Assembly (NCBI RefSeq): GCF_051106095.1
Contig: NC_135786.1
Location: 198,715,501-198,779,500 of the forward strand
From: Pogona vitticeps
Taxonomy: Eukaryota > Chordata > Lepidosauria > Squamata > Agamidae
Reading direction: 5' to 3'
DNA: 64,000 nucleotides
Below the pieces are notes generated by a model. That model was not told the origin of the DNA and made no database searches. It worked only from the letters and a program-made list of their open reading frames with translations. Shown here in pieces: positions 1-12,360 of this stretch (position 1 is the stretch's first letter; every line of letters begins with the position of its first letter). The position numbers and the translations under genes are program-made.

Positions 1-892
1 GACTGGAAAAAAGGGAAAATGGCAAATGAAATGTTTTCCAGCAAAGAACTAAGAAGAGTGCAAAGCAATTCTAGTTCTGTTCTACTCCTACACGGCTTTT
101 GCATCCTAACATTGATGGTAAGGAGCTCTTTCTTGGAGAAAGGCATGGTGTGCTTGCAAAGGGCCCTAAATTCAATCCTTAGTATCTCTAAGTAGGGCTG
201 AAAGAGCCTCTGGCTCAAAACCCTTGAGAAGCCATTACCATTAGAATAAAGCTTAGATGTAATGATGAACCATTCGTAAGTGATGCAGTTACCTGGAAGG
301 AGTTACTGTTTCTGCCAGAGGCAAAAAAAGGATCAGTGTCACACCACTTTTGATCCCAGGGATAGTGACAGCCTGTGTTGCTGGAAGGATTTGCACAGCC
401 CAGATATGGACTAAAGTATGGTGTGCAGGAGAGTGAATGAGTGTTTAAACTAGAAATGGGGATGAATATAAAAACGGATGTTTTTCTGATGAATATACCT
501 GATTTGTCATATATTCGTCAATCCGTATTTGTAAAATTTTAAATCAGAACGAATATGGCTTGACGAATATTTCCTTGATTTTATTTGTCAATCCGTTCAT
601 ATTCGTCTATATTCATTACCCCTTTTGGGGGCCTCTCTGAGCCTGCTGGCACCAATTCGAAGCTCTGGCGAATTAGGACAGAGATCCTGGTCTGGCATGT
701 CTGGCAGCCAATAGTGCTGCTGAAAGGTGTATCTACTTTTACAGATGCTTCATATAAGCTTTTCCCACCCAAAAAACCCACAACAACCAATAATTCTTCT
801 TAATATTTGTCTTATTTTTTTTTTAAAAAAATACCTCACAATTTGTAACAAAAAACACCCAGTCATCTCTTATATTTGCTTTCGGGCTCTTT
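1..892. other. No gene seen
   Basis: AT-rich intergenic sequence. The stretch 449-620 has repeated GAATAT/CGAATAT/AATCCG motifs and begins TAGAAATGGGGATGAATATA, which could be the left end of a hAT-type element, but no right end was found. Confidence 0.6.
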
Positions 893-985
893 GGCTGTGT
901 TCTTAAGGTTTTTTCCCCCCTAACATTTTGCCATTCTCTGTGGCCGGCATCTTCAGAGGACAAGAGTCAGAGTCTGTGCTCTGTT
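893..985 (-). mobile_element. Penelope-like terminal fragment
   Basis: This stretch (TTGGCTGTGTTCTTAAGG ... TCTGTGGCCGGCATCTTC ... AGAGGAC) matches the terminal block of the Penelope-like element at 15915-15995, with the hammerhead-like boxes decayed. A further 17-base identity with the outer end of that element (GTATTCGCGAAGGCTTT) occurs at 1507-1523. Both look like remains of an older copy. No coding sequence of this family is seen between them. Confidence 0.6.
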
Positions 986-1809
986 AACAGTTATGCTGGC
1001 AGATTTCAATTAAAATATTATATTTGGTTGGTTTGTATCCTTCTGCTAAACTTAATAAAGCCTGGCAATATTCCCACAAATCTGTTATGTCTTTGTCCGT
1101 TTTGCTATTGTTCTAATATAAAGCATTAATTTTGCCATAATGGGAACTCCCACACTTGATCTTGCCATTTATCAGCTGAAGCATTGATCAATGTGATCTT
1201 AACTCAAAGATATACTACCTGTACTGAGACTGGAATATCCATAAGCTTTTTTGGCAGTACAACTGCCCCTGTGCGGGCTGAAATCAGCTGGCAGAAGCCC
1301 CCCCCCAAAAAAGGTAGGAAAGGCAGGAGCTGAATTATATTAGATCCAACCCCCCACCTGATCTCAGAGGCATAATCATTATGCCAGCACAAAGTTAAGT
1401 CAAGACCAGTGTAGCCCTTCATCAGTTCTAGTATGAGAGAGAGTAGGATTCAACAGTGTTTCAGCAGAATACTCTCTGGCCATCTCTTTAGAGTCTTTGT
1501 ATAGTGTATTCGCGAAGGCTTTTTATATTTCTCTTTAGTCATGATGAATGTAGTTGGAAAATGCAATGCAGCAGTTTTCCATTGTCTTCCATATCTCCAC
1601 ATTCTACATCTTAGTCTGTGTTTTACTTGTGCCTTTAATATTGTTCTTATTATGAGTTTTAATATGATATTTGTTTAGCACTTTTAAAATAGTGTGATAA
1701 TTTATTATTTGTCTTTTAACTTTGTGTTTATACTTTAAGCTGCTTTGGATCCTTCAGGAGAAGTACAGCATATACATAGTTTAAATATGCATGGTTTGGA
1801 GCACGCTAC

Positions 1810-2231
1810 CTCTCAGAGCACCTCTTCCCAAGGTCCTCTACCCACCTCACCAGATCCTCCCAGGCCATGAATTTTTGGGTGGCCACTCCAAAGGAGGACA
1901 GGAAATCATCTATGAGAAGCTGGGCTTTCTCCACCGTGGCACCAATATTTTTGAATCAGATCCCAGTTGAGCTGCACCTGGTTCCCTATCTCCATATAGA
2001 GGCTACTGGAAATGTTGCTTTACAGAGAATCCTTTCCATGCAACCCTGCTTGAGCTTCATGCCTCCTGCTCCACCTTTGATTTGAAAATTACGCCTCTTG
2101 TGGTATTCTGTTGCATGGCTGACTTTTCCTTGATGATATTATTGACTGCTTTTTTTTACTTTGACATTGCAAACCATCCAGAATAGCTTGATTTTGCTTA
2201 ATTTTATGTAAATAGAATAAATAAATAAATC
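1810..2231 (+). mobile_element. L2/CR1-like LINE 3' end
   Basis: The plus strand encodes AFSTVAPIFLNQIPVELHLV, the C-terminal block (AFSxxAPxLWNxLPxEL) shared by L2 and CR1 reverse transcriptases. A 3' UTR follows, ending CCAGAATAGCTTGATTTTGC and an (AAAT)n tail at 2217-2231. A similar LINE or SINE tail (AAGCTGCTTTGGATCCTTCA) directly precedes it at about 1735-1775. No catalytic motif is left. Confidence 0.65.
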
Positions 2232-3532
2232 TCAGTGCTACATTCAGTTGTGAGTGGTACCATCATGTGCACAATTTTCCCTAGTAAAGGCTGACTGGGA
2301 TATTTTGCTTTTCACCTCTGGATGGACATTGTTACTTCCCAGAATCGGGTGGTTTAGACCCCCAGGACCTCTTTGCCTCCTGGTTGAGGTCCTCCACTGT
2401 AAGTCATTGGCTTTTCCAGGGGTCAGATTAGGTAACTGCCAAATGGTGTTCAGCATGGCTGAGCTATGTGATGGCACTACACATTGAAAGCAGAGGCCAA
2501 ACTCTCTGTGTCACCTACCCCACCAATTAGTCCATTCTCAAATCATACAACACTTGCTGTTCTGGAAGACCGCTATTTAGATGATATTTGAGTAACTGGG
2601 GAATAAAAACAGTTATATCTCCTATGAATCCACTGAAATACTGTCCATATGCCATATCCTTTTTCATCTTTCAGGAGAAAGAAATGTATCATAATCTCAT
2701 TTCCTGAAGTGCCGGGTGGAGCATGATTCTTATTGATGGCCAGCTGTATTATTTAAACAACAGCCTATTTCTAGCAGCCCTATTTTTTTCTAAATGGAAG
2801 AATTTTCACCCTTCTTATTAGTTCCAAACCATGTATATACTCTCCCATCAACCTTTCTCCAATATTTTGCAGGTTTCTCCAGATGATTATCAGTGCTACT
2901 CTCATATGCAGAAGATTTTTGCAAGAAAAAATGGCTCAACATTATTTAAGCCTTTGGTGGAGCAAAACTATTTTTTTGGTGATGGGTTAGGGTTTTTTAA
3001 AATATGCATACTACACATGGTATAAAAATTCTTACCAAAGTAATACTTTAGCAACACTTAGAAATGTTTTAAAGAAATCACTTTAGAAATCACTTTAAAG
3101 AACATAGCCTGCTCTCCACTCAGAATTGCTTCTGCACCACATCCATTCATTTCACTGAGGTTTTTTTCCCCACGCAAGAATCTTACACTGGCCATCAAGT
3201 GGATAGAGGATATGGTGGCTGCATATCCACCTTTCTCTTTTACTGCCTGCATACTCTAATAGAACCAATGAACAGGCTGTGACAACCAAGAGGTTCTCAG
3301 GCTCTGTGGGAGTGATAAGTATCCAATTATGCACAGCCCTCAAGCCAGCCCTAAGCTGAGTCTGGTAAGTTTTGCCCTTAAAATGTTCAGCTTTGTGGTT
3401 TGGTGCATGGTCTTTTTTTGATACAGTAATGCACAGTTTCTTTTCAGTATGTCAGTAGAAACATTCAGTGATATTTCCATTGACTTCATCCAACAGCAGT
3501 GTTTCTTAGTGGACATTAGATATGGCTGTAGA

Positions 3533-3700
3533 AACATAGACTCAAAGAATCACAGAATAATGAACTTGGAAGAGGCTTAGAAGGCCATCAAGTCCAACCC
3601 CATGCTCCATGCAGAAATGCAGATAAAAGCAGATCTGATACATGGCTGTCTAACTTTCTCTTGAATGCCTGGTTGACTCACTTGGTTTTCCTCCTGAAAA
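3533..3700 (-). mobile_element. CR1-family fragment
   Basis: The stretch with AATCACAGAATAATGAACTT, GGAAGAGGCTTAGAAGGCCA and AAGTCCAACCCC matches the reverse of the CR1 3' consensus common in birds and reptiles (AATCATAGAAT...TTGGAAG...GTCCAACCC). It is short, without coding capacity, and diverged. Confidence 0.65.
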
Positions 3701-4585
3701 ACCAAGTGAGTGCTCAGTAATAGCCAGCAAACATTAACTATACAACAGGATTTTGGCCAAAAGAATAAAAGTTGTGAGTCTTCTTGAGACCAGTGCATAT
3801 GCATGTTTGCAGCATTTTGTAATACCTCTGTCTTCACATTTTAAGAGGGCACCACCAAAATGGAACTTCTGTTTTTTGCAGATTTGTGTCCAGTGTAATA
3901 GCTGTTTAGCAGCCTGTCAAATAAATCAGGAACAGACTAGCCTTTTTGTTACGTTTTATGTTGCTATCTTGGTATTTGTGGCATGTAAGAAAAATGACTA
4001 CATCTGCAAATGTGTTTTGTTTGATATAAAGGTTGTAGATCTTCACTTTACATCATGCTCCTCTCCATTTAGATCAAGAAGTCAAGGACAACAAGCCTGT
4101 TTTTCCATCCAAAGAAAATAATTAAAAATCACAAAATAACTGTTGCCAGGGTTGTCAAAAAGCAAATGCTTCCCTTTTTTCCTATATGTGGAGAAACCTA
4201 TGACCCTGATTAGACCTAATTCCCATAGAAGCCAGAAACTGGGCCTTATAGGATTTTGCCAAAAATGTGTGAAAAGACAGTACCCCACTGTAGTCGGGGG
4301 GGGGGGTATGGAAGGCAGTGCACTTACTGCCCAGAGTTGATGGATCACCGTGGAAAGGAATGTTTCGAGTGATGATTGACATTTCTTCTAGAAGATCCAC
4401 TTTTGGCCTAGATTCAGAGAATCTGAGGCTGTTAATAATAGATTTAATGTCAAACTAAACATTAAAGGAAATGTGTATTTTCTACAATTAACCTACATTC
4501 CCTTTCACATTCCTCAGAAATAGGTGACTGAGAAATCAGCAACTGAGGAAGATCATGTGCTGTGACTCAAGATATGGGATTCTGG

Positions 4586-4937
4586 CATAGGTGGCCAGCC
4601 CGATTTTCACCTGTCCTCAGAACCATTAAGGTCCACTTATGGTGCAGGACGCAGCATGCATGGGTGATGTCATTGTCAGGGCACCAATCGCGGCAATAGC
4701 CTGACTGCTGAAGCCCTGCCTCCCTGCTCAACAGGCCATTCCGTGGGTCAGCAGGGAGGCACATCATCCCAGCCCTTCGCCGGAATAGCTAGCTGAGCTG
4801 GGAGGTGGGACTGCGGCAGCCAGGCTACTGCCACAATTGGCACACTGACAAGGAAACCTGCCATGCATGCCATGTACCACATGGTAAGTGGACCGGTGGG
4901 TTCTGGAGGCGGGTATAAATCAGGATGGCCACCTGTG
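4586..4937. mobile_element. Probable TIR element, 352 bp
   Basis: CATAGGTGGCCAGCCCGATT TTCACC at 4586-4611 is matched in inverse by GGTATAAATCAGGATGGCCA CCTGTG at 4912-4937. The stretch is GC-richer than both flanks and has no transposase. No target duplication is evident, so the superfamily is open (hAT is possible). Confidence 0.5.
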
Positions 4938-5136
4938 GTCGCAGGATTTGTTTTTGTCTCTGAAGACAAATCCCCCATCTCTAGTTGTGACAAACAGCTA
5001 CAGGAGTACTGCTGTGAAAAATATGATAGTGTAGTCTGACTCTACATGTGTTAAGTGGCTAATCTAGTGCTAGGATGTCAGCAGTATGATTTTGTGGGTG
5101 ACTATATTAAATTATGTAATAGTAACTGTCATTTCT

Positions 5137-5436
5137 CTGAAGGAAATCAAACCCTGAGTGCTCACCGGAAGGACAGATCCTGAAGCTGAGGCTCCAATAC
5201 TTTGGCCATCTCATGAGAAGAGAAATCTCCCTGGAGAAGACCTTGATGTTGGGAAAGTGTGAAGTCAAGAGGGAAAGGGGATGACACAGGACGAGATGGT
5301 TGGACGGTTTCATCGAAGCGACTAACACGAATTTGACCAAACTCTGGGAGGCAGTGGAAGACAGGAGAGACTGCCATGCTTTGGTCCATGGGGTCATGAA
5401 GAATCGGACACTACTTAATGACTAAACAATAACAAT
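5137..5436 (+). mobile_element. BovB LINE 3' fragment with target duplication
   Basis: About 300 bp of the BovB 3' end on the plus strand. It encodes pieces of KEINPECSLEGQILKLRLQYFGHLMRR and the EAVEDRRAW-like C-terminus, and ends in an ACAATAACAAT tail. The 10-bp direct repeat TGTCATTTCT at 5127-5136 and 5437-5446 marks the target-site duplication. It is heavily 5'-truncated, as most LINE copies are, and diverged, with a stop in the GRPRTRW region. It lies about 70 bp upstream of the ALDOA retrocopy, but the two have separate boundaries. Confidence 0.88.
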
Positions 5437-5507
5437 TGTCATTTCTTTCAGTTTTCCTCTGCTCTTAATATTTGGAATATATATATCAGAATACATATCT
5501 GAAATTA

Positions 5508-6565
5508 TGGACAACACTTCTGATGAAGGATTATCCACCCAGGGCCTGGATGGCTTGGCTGAGTATAAAAAATATGATGGAGCAGACTTTGCCAAGTGGC
5601 GCTGTGTCCTGGAGATCATTCCAACCACCGCTTCCCATCTGGTCGTCATAGAAAATGCCAGTGTGCTGGCCTGTTAACCCAGTCCCTGTTAGCAGCGCCA
5701 GCAGAATGGGATTGTTCCTATTGTAGAACCTGAAATCTTTCCTGATGGTAACCTCAATCTCAAATGCTGCCAGTGTGGGAGAGAGGAGGTTCTGGCTGCT
5801 GTGTACAAGGCCTTGAGCAACCATCAAATCTAGCCAGAGAGGATTCTGCTGAAGCCAAACATGGCGATATGTGGCCATGCCTGCATACATTTCCTGAGGA
5901 AATTGTCATGGCAACAATTACCACCCTGCACCACCCTGTGGCTCCAGCTGTGTCTGGAATCACCTTCCTGTCTGGTGGCCAGAGTGAGGAAGAGGCTTCC
6001 ATCAACCTAAACGCCATCAACAAGTGCCCTTTGCCCCAGTCATGGGCTCTGACCTTCCCCTGTGGCCATGAGCTGCAAGCTTCTGTCCTCAAGGCCTGGA
6101 GTAGCAAGAGAGAAAATCTCAAGCATGCTCAGGAGACTGTTCTGCTTTGGCCAACAGCCTTGCCTGCCAAGGTAAATATTTTCCATCTGGCCAAACTGGA
6201 GTTGCTGCCAGTGAATCTCTCTTTGCATCCAACCATGCTTATTAAAACCAGAAGCTTAGTTGTACTCTCTTCTCTACATTGTGCCTGATCTACTGTGGTG
6301 TCTGTAACTCGTTCTTCACCTGTTCCACTCTTCTTCCCCATTGCCAGCTTCCCTAGTGAGAGAATGGTGGAAATTTGTGCCTTGCCTTGAAAGAACCCAG
6401 ACATCTTGATTTATTCCTTTCTTCTAATCCACCCCCACTTTCTGTATACTATTATATGGTGTCCAGCTTCTTGTGGTGACTGAAGGCACTCCTGGTCCAT
6501 GCACAAAACACCAAACTATCTCCAGAGTTGGAATACCTGACTCATGGGCCTCTAGAAATAAATAT
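5508..6565 (+). pseudogene. ALDOA: Processed pseudogene of ALDOA (fructose-bisphosphate aldolase A)
   Basis: An intronless but broken copy of aldolase A. In order along the plus strand are [56 protein letters not shown] (containing the Schiff-base lysine position), [35 protein letters not shown] and a terminal [11 protein letters not shown] followed by TAA at 6244-6246. Normal aldolase A is about 364 residues and this copy starts near residue 115. Its parts lie in different frames: a stop (TAG) follows LSNHQI near 5830, and frame changes occur near 5560, 5650-5760 and 6130-6200. A 3' UTR-like stretch runs to an AATAAA near 6557. The C-terminus SESLF.SNHAY favours ALDOA over ALDOB or ALDOC. 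The 5' truncation, lack of introns and retained 3' UTR indicate LINE-driven retrocopying. Confidence 0.85.
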
Positions 6566-6675
6566 ATCTATTAAAAACTTCTAAGTGAATTTCAATCCAC
6601 AAAAACTCAATAAATTTGTTAATTTTCAGGTGGTTTTTTTCCTGCAAACAGGTTAATGTAACTAATTAATTAATT

Positions 6676-6893
6676 ATGTGCTGTCAGGTTGCTTCTGACT
6701 TACAGCAACCCTTCTCAGGGTTCTCTAGTTATAGAGTACTGAGAAGTGGTTTACCAGTCTCTTCTTCTGGAGGCTCTCTAGGACTGTGCAGCTTCCCCAA
6801 GGCTACAAAGGTTGGCTTTTCTCCCAAGAGGCACAGTCGGGAATCAAACTTCCAGTCCCAAGCACTGCAACCAAAGATTCCATCTCATTGAAC
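6676..6893 (-). mobile_element. tRNA-derived SINE (Sauria-like), reverse orientation
   Basis: Read on the minus strand it has a tRNA-like head and ends with a GCAACCTGACAGCAC-type tail. On the plus strand this appears as GTGCTGTCAGGTTGCTTCTG ACTTACAGCAACCC, the complement of the GCCATAAGTCxGAATCxAC tail. The B-box region is near GGGAATCAAACTTCC. Confidence 0.7.
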
Positions 6894-6899
6894 TTCCCC

Positions 6900-9800
6900 A
6901 GAATGTTATTTTTGCTTTGATAAGCATTCCATTGACTTATTTTGTCAGAATTACTGCCCATTGTTTATATTCTGTTATAACACAGAAAACTGTGTTTATA
7001 TTCTGTTATAACACAGTTGCTGTTTCAGCCCAAAGAAAAAATTAAAAATCCATGTTCTTGGGGTACTTTTATTAGGCTGACACAAAGTAATTTTTTTCTG
7101 AATTCTGCAGCGAACCACATTTATATGGCGCTAATGCTCATGAAAATGGTTAACCCAATCCATCTAAGGACACAATGATAGTCATAAAATAATTATTTAT
7201 CCTACTCAAAGCTGTGGAAGTAGATTAAGATTACCAAATATGAGACAAACAGCTGATGTATAGCCCAAAGCAAAAGAAAGCGTTGTTAATAGTATTTGTG
7301 CTCCTAGGAAAGATACATATATTTCAAATTTAAATAGGACATTGCCAAATGTCAGTAATATTACACTAGCATTTTCATGGTTGTCATTGAAATGTAATAA
7401 TAATTTAGAAGCCTATCTTTTAAGTGCAATTATACTGAAAACCAATTACATAGGAAGCAAATGATAGATTAGCATATATCATGCATCTACTTATAGTTTC
7501 CTTTTCTGATTGTTAGAATACTAAAATAATTGAAGTCACAAATATTTTGACATGCAAAGTGGGTAAGCTTCTTGTAAATTCTACAGGGGTAGCTCTTACA
7601 GCAAACAACGACAACAAAGGGATCTTATAGCATCTTAAAGTCTAAGAGATTTATTGCGGCATAAGTTTTCACATCTTAAAATTCATTTTATCAGTTGCCT
7701 GTAAAATAGATGTATCCTTTTATACTGTAGGTCTGCTTTCTGCAATGTAGTTTCATCCAGATGTTTGATCTACAACACTGTTCAATTCCAGTGATCCTGG
7801 CCAATGGTTAGGAGTGAAGAATAACTTATTACTGAAAGAATATATTATCAGTTATGCTGGACATTCCTTGTCTTCTTTGGATCATTAATCCCAAGCATCA
7901 GTTGATTTAATATTTTTTAAAGAAATGGCCAGAGCTATGCCAGGCTACCATTGCCTGTATCACTGTCTAGATCTCAAATTCCCTAAATGCCTTTGCATAG
8001 CACCATCTTTAATACATTAAAGATAAGGAACAATTCCTGAGTTCTCACCCTTTCAGGACAGAAACAGATAAGACACAGCACTTTGCAGTTAGAAGTGGAG
8101 TTGCCTTAAGCAGTAAAGGACATAGGATTATCCTCCAATGAAATTTTACAGCTTTGTGAATTATAAACTAGCCTGCCTTTAACACATTCACTGAGCCTGG
8201 GATTAATTTGTTTGCAGCCCCTGCAAGCCATTCTTTGCTTCTGTGAAACTAAAAAAGCTGTGTCAAAATTTGATTTGAGGATTTGGTGAGAACAGAATGG
8301 GGAGAATAAACTCTAGTGAGAATATAATCCTGGGATTGCCACAAAGGAAACTGAAGGAGGACAGGAAAGTGAGAGAACGTTGGCTGGTGATGCCAAACTG
8401 GCATTTTTCTCCTTGTTTAGAGAATCCTGAGCTTGGGTTTTAGTCTGGGGCTCAAAGCCCATGGTGCTTTCTTCATTGTAGAGGCTGCAAAAGCCAGAAT
8501 AGAAATAAATGGATGGTGGTAGTGATGGAAATCGACTTGGGTCTAATTGCATCTAATATCAGCGAGCGAGTATGACCTGGAAGTTTTTCACCCATTTTAG
8601 CTACAGCTATTCAAAGTTCTCATTGCTGATCTGTCATATTTTTCCAGTTGTGCTCTGCTTCTATTAGAGTTAAATAATAGCATCCATAGTGACTAAGTCA
8701 TGCTTGGCTCCCGGCAGGTTCAGAATCTGCTGTCAAACAAAATCTTGATCCTTTGTACCATAGGAAATGAAAGGTATCAGTGAATAATAACTCAAAGTAG
8801 TGCTGTATAAGTGGAAACTGTTTTATGGTCTGTGTAATGTACTGTAGTGCTACCCATTGGCATGAAAAAGTCATACAAGGCTTCCTGCAAGTGTTTGCAT
8901 TTAGATGTCATACAAAAATGTGAGCCTAGGTACAGCATTGCTAGGAAGCATCTGTACTTCTGGAAAGGCTTTGGAGAGAAAACATTTTTGACAAGGGGAA
9001 AAAACATTCAGGTTGAATAAATAATTTCCCTTTGTTTGAAAATCCAGTTGTCATTTACATGGCTTATGATATACAGACTGAAGAGACATGCAGGAAAGGA
9101 ATCTGATTATACAGTGTTTCATTTTCCTACACTGTTTACATGCACTGTCTTGACGATAAAATTTCCAAAGACAATAAATCACGATTGTAGCTTGTTTTTA
9201 CACTGCCAGATTTTTGTAAAGGGATTAAATGTAGGCTGCTTAGCCATTCTCTTGCACTCTACTGGATTGCAGATGGAAGCTCTTATATTTCTTTTCCACT
9301 ACATTGATGGCAGTGCACTTGAGCAGCATGTTTTCAACAAGAAACACTTTTCAAGGACATAATCAAAAACGTGGAAAAGAACCAGTGGTCATTCTGTTCA
9401 TATATTTATCATGAGCACAGCAGTATGACCATTATTATACCTCACAAGCAAACACCCCAGGTAAATTGGTAGAAACTGAGATTATGGACAACAATTATTT
9501 GCCACCTTGGTAAAAATCTTCAGTAGGCTTCAGCCCTTAAAGATAATGGAGACTGTTTTTTATGGAAAAAATAACTTGACAGGTTCTCCAACACAAACGA
9601 TTCTATATGGAGGCGAAGGGAGTGGTCTGTAGTGTATACCTGGCACTCCTCAAAGTCCTGCCCTCCTTGTGGCCAAACACAGGTGATATGGATGTGGCTA
9701 TAACAGTGACTACAGGAGGTAGAAATAGTATTTCCACATCCAGTAATCACTGTTGTTTGCAAAGAGATTCCTTCCCATTGAAGATAAAAGGTGAGCAAGC

Positions 9801-10138
9801 TTCAGGCTAGCATAATTCACAGGCCTGTGACAGATAAGACTGCCACAGTACCCAGTTGGCTGGGTTTTCTTTGACTTCTAGGCATTCCACTTGGTACCTG
9901 TTTGAACAACAATGTGGCCCAGATTCCGTTTGTCTTTATAAAGGTTGGTGCGTAGCCCTTACAGCCCATATAGAACCATAAACAGAAGGCGAAATATCAG
10001 GTCATTGTTTCATCCTATAGTTTTGCAACAGTCAAGCTTTTCAATTTCTTTAGTATGTTTACTTCAGTGAAGCCATCAGCCATTTGGCTGACACAGTCTC
10101 AAAGCCTCACTCAACTGGAGGGCAAATGTTGCAGCTAG
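6900..10138. other. No gene seen
   Basis: AT-rich, apparently unique sequence apart from the fragment at 7619. Frames up to 108 codons (9036-9362) show no family features, and codon composition follows the background. Confidence 0.6.
7619..7694 (-). repeat. Dispersed repeat fragment with hammerhead-like core
   Basis: On the minus strand: CTGATAAAATGAATTTTAAG ATGTGAAAACTTATGCC, then AATAAATCTCTTAGACTTTA AGATGC. I recognise this as a degenerate copy of an amniote dispersed repeat whose consensus has CTGATGA, a stem, GAAAGC and TTATGC, then AATAAATxTGTTAGTCT. Its order is that of a hammerhead core. Confidence 0.45.
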
Positions 10139-10140
10139 TA

Positions 10141-10360
10141 TCATGTTTTCCCGAAAATAAGACAGGTTCTTATATTAAAATTTGCTCCAAAAATGCAGTA
10201 GGGCTTATTTTCAGGGGATGTTTTTTTTTTCATGTACAACAGTCTACATTTATTCAAATACAGTCATGTTATCTTCTGGTTGTTGCACAATGGTGGAGGG
10301 TGGGGTTTCACTTAACTAGGGCTTATTTTCGGGTTAGGTCTTATTTTCAGGGAAACAGGG
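10141..10360. mobile_element. Miniature TIR transposon, 220 bp, TA target site
   Basis: Left terminus TCATGTTTTCCCGAAAATAA GAC, right terminus TCTTATTTTCAGGGAAACAG GG, inverted at about 19 of 22 positions, with TA at 10139-10140 and 10361-10362. The internal GGGCTTATTTTCAGGGGATG is a second inverted match to the ends. This family is common in amniotes; I do not assign a name. Confidence 0.75.
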
Positions 10361-10945
10361 TAGAAAGATTGGCCCTCCCTCACTAGCAAACAACTGGTTT
10401 TTATTTCACAGAGCTCCTTGACAAAGAAACATAGAAATCAATAAAACCATAGGAGTGAATGGGGAAGAAATGTGCAACAATACAAAATACCTATGTGAAG
10501 CAGGATAAAATCTAATATATTAATAATTTTTAATATTTACAGTGCTATGGGCTCTGTAATTTTTTCTGTGAGACAGCATGGAAATATTTTGCAGTTTGGG
10601 AAAACTTGTTTTCTGGGACTACCACTCCTACAATGTCTGGGAGACACTGTACAATTCCTTAGTCTTCCAGGCTCATATGTTAACAAATCTTACTGGGTTT
10701 CAAGAGTAAATAAAAGCCATGTTTGAAAGTAAGAATCAGGAAAAGATCTTCGGATACTCTGAAAAGGAGTAAAGACACACAGTCTGACATTGTAGTTTAT
10801 ATGCTGTTGTTATCATGCTGTTGTTTTTAATGGACCTGACTGGACATGGTCCGACACATTGAAGACATGGCAAAATGGGAGCATACTACATCTTAGAAAT
10901 GTAGAAAAGTAGGTGGATGACAATGAATCACTTTTTTCTGTGGCT

Positions 10946-11085
10946 TAAAGGTAAAGGTTCCCCTTGACATTTTTACTCCAGTAGTGTCCCACTCTAGGGG
11001 GTGGTGCTGATCCTGTTTTCAAGCCGTAGAGCCAGCGCTTGTCCAAAGACAGTTCCTGTTGTCACGTGGCCAGCGTGACTAGGCT
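10946..11085 (+). mobile_element. SINE-like dispersed repeat
   Basis: AAGGTAAAGGTTCCCCTTGA, then AGTAGTGTCCCACTCTAGGG, AAGCCGTAGAGCCAGCGCTT and GTCACGTGGCCAGCGTGACT. I recognise this sequence type as a common squamate dispersed repeat. The GTGTCC.ACTC motif also occurs at the 3' end of BovB (GTCGTGTCCGACTC), suggesting BovB-dependent spread. There is no clear tail. Confidence 0.6.
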
Positions 11086-12210
11086 TACCAAGGGTCAAAA
11101 TATTCAATGGACCATGTCCTTCATCATTCCACTTACCATGGCAAGCTGATCATCATGTCCCATGCACAGCATCCTCCTATACTGAAGTGTTTTTCCACCT
11201 ACTTTAGTGGAAGGGGGAAGGTGCCATTTGATAGGCTTTACAGGTTCTCTGTGCTGTTCTATGACATGAGCTGGCTAGAATGGCTTTCTGGACTTGGCTG
11301 CAGTACAAATTTATATCCAAGAGATCCATAGTTATTGAACAGTCAGGTTACCACACTCTGCTTAAAAAGAGGCTCCTTCTTTTCTGCTCATCATTATCAA
11401 CCAACGTTATTCACTACTTCAAACTCAAAGTCTCTCCTTTCTGACATCACCTGGCTGCCTCTCTGCACTGTGCCAAGCAGCTGGTTTCCTTGTTCTCTTC
11501 TTGTAGAACTGCACTGGCAGTCAACACATGCTCAGTAACTTTTAGGGCACAAATGTTACCCCTGCTTGCACAACTTATGTCAACTGAAATGAATGGAAGA
11601 GGAGGAGCATGAAAGAATTAGTTTAACTGGGAAGGGAAATGTTGACTCATCTTCTAGCTGTCTAGAATGTTAAGACATAATCTGTCTTCAGTATTCCTGG
11701 AAAGAGTGAGATTGTATATGGTTTAACAACAGCCGCTAAGTATACATCCTTATAGAAATTACAAAATGGCTTATGCCTTATTTTCACATTATACTGTATG
11801 GTATCAGAATCAGGCAGCATTATTTTTCATAAAGCTTCCCTTCTTGTCAGGGTAAAAGAAGCCAAATCTCCTAGGGCAAAGGCCAACACAAAGAGTGAAG
11901 CATGCCTAAGGCATTCTGGCCTTCCTTTTAATTAGTCACTATGTGCGCCATTCTGGCCCAGACCCTGGTCGCTTTACTTTGGGCTAATAAAGTTTTCTAC
12001 TTTTCAAGAAGAGCAAGAAATTGGTAGGTCAATTTCATATCCAGAGGCATAGTGCAGATTCATTCTGATATTACAATTATTTCATTATTTTTCTAGGAAA
12101 AAAAATAACATTTCCTATAAAAAAATTCATTTCCATTTAAAGTGTTACATTTCTTTTAGTGTGTGTGATAATTCAGTAGACAAATGACATAAAGGCTTCC
12201 CCTTCAATTC

Positions 12211-12360
<150 letters not shown>

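Noticed and set aside
2244-2490. Possible inverted ends AGTGGTACCATCA / TGATGGCACT
   Set aside because: The match is short and gapped, and no flanking duplication is seen.
5764-6288. 174-codon plus-strand frame as a gene
   Set aside because: It is one surviving frame of the ALDOA pseudogene, with frame changes inside the homology.
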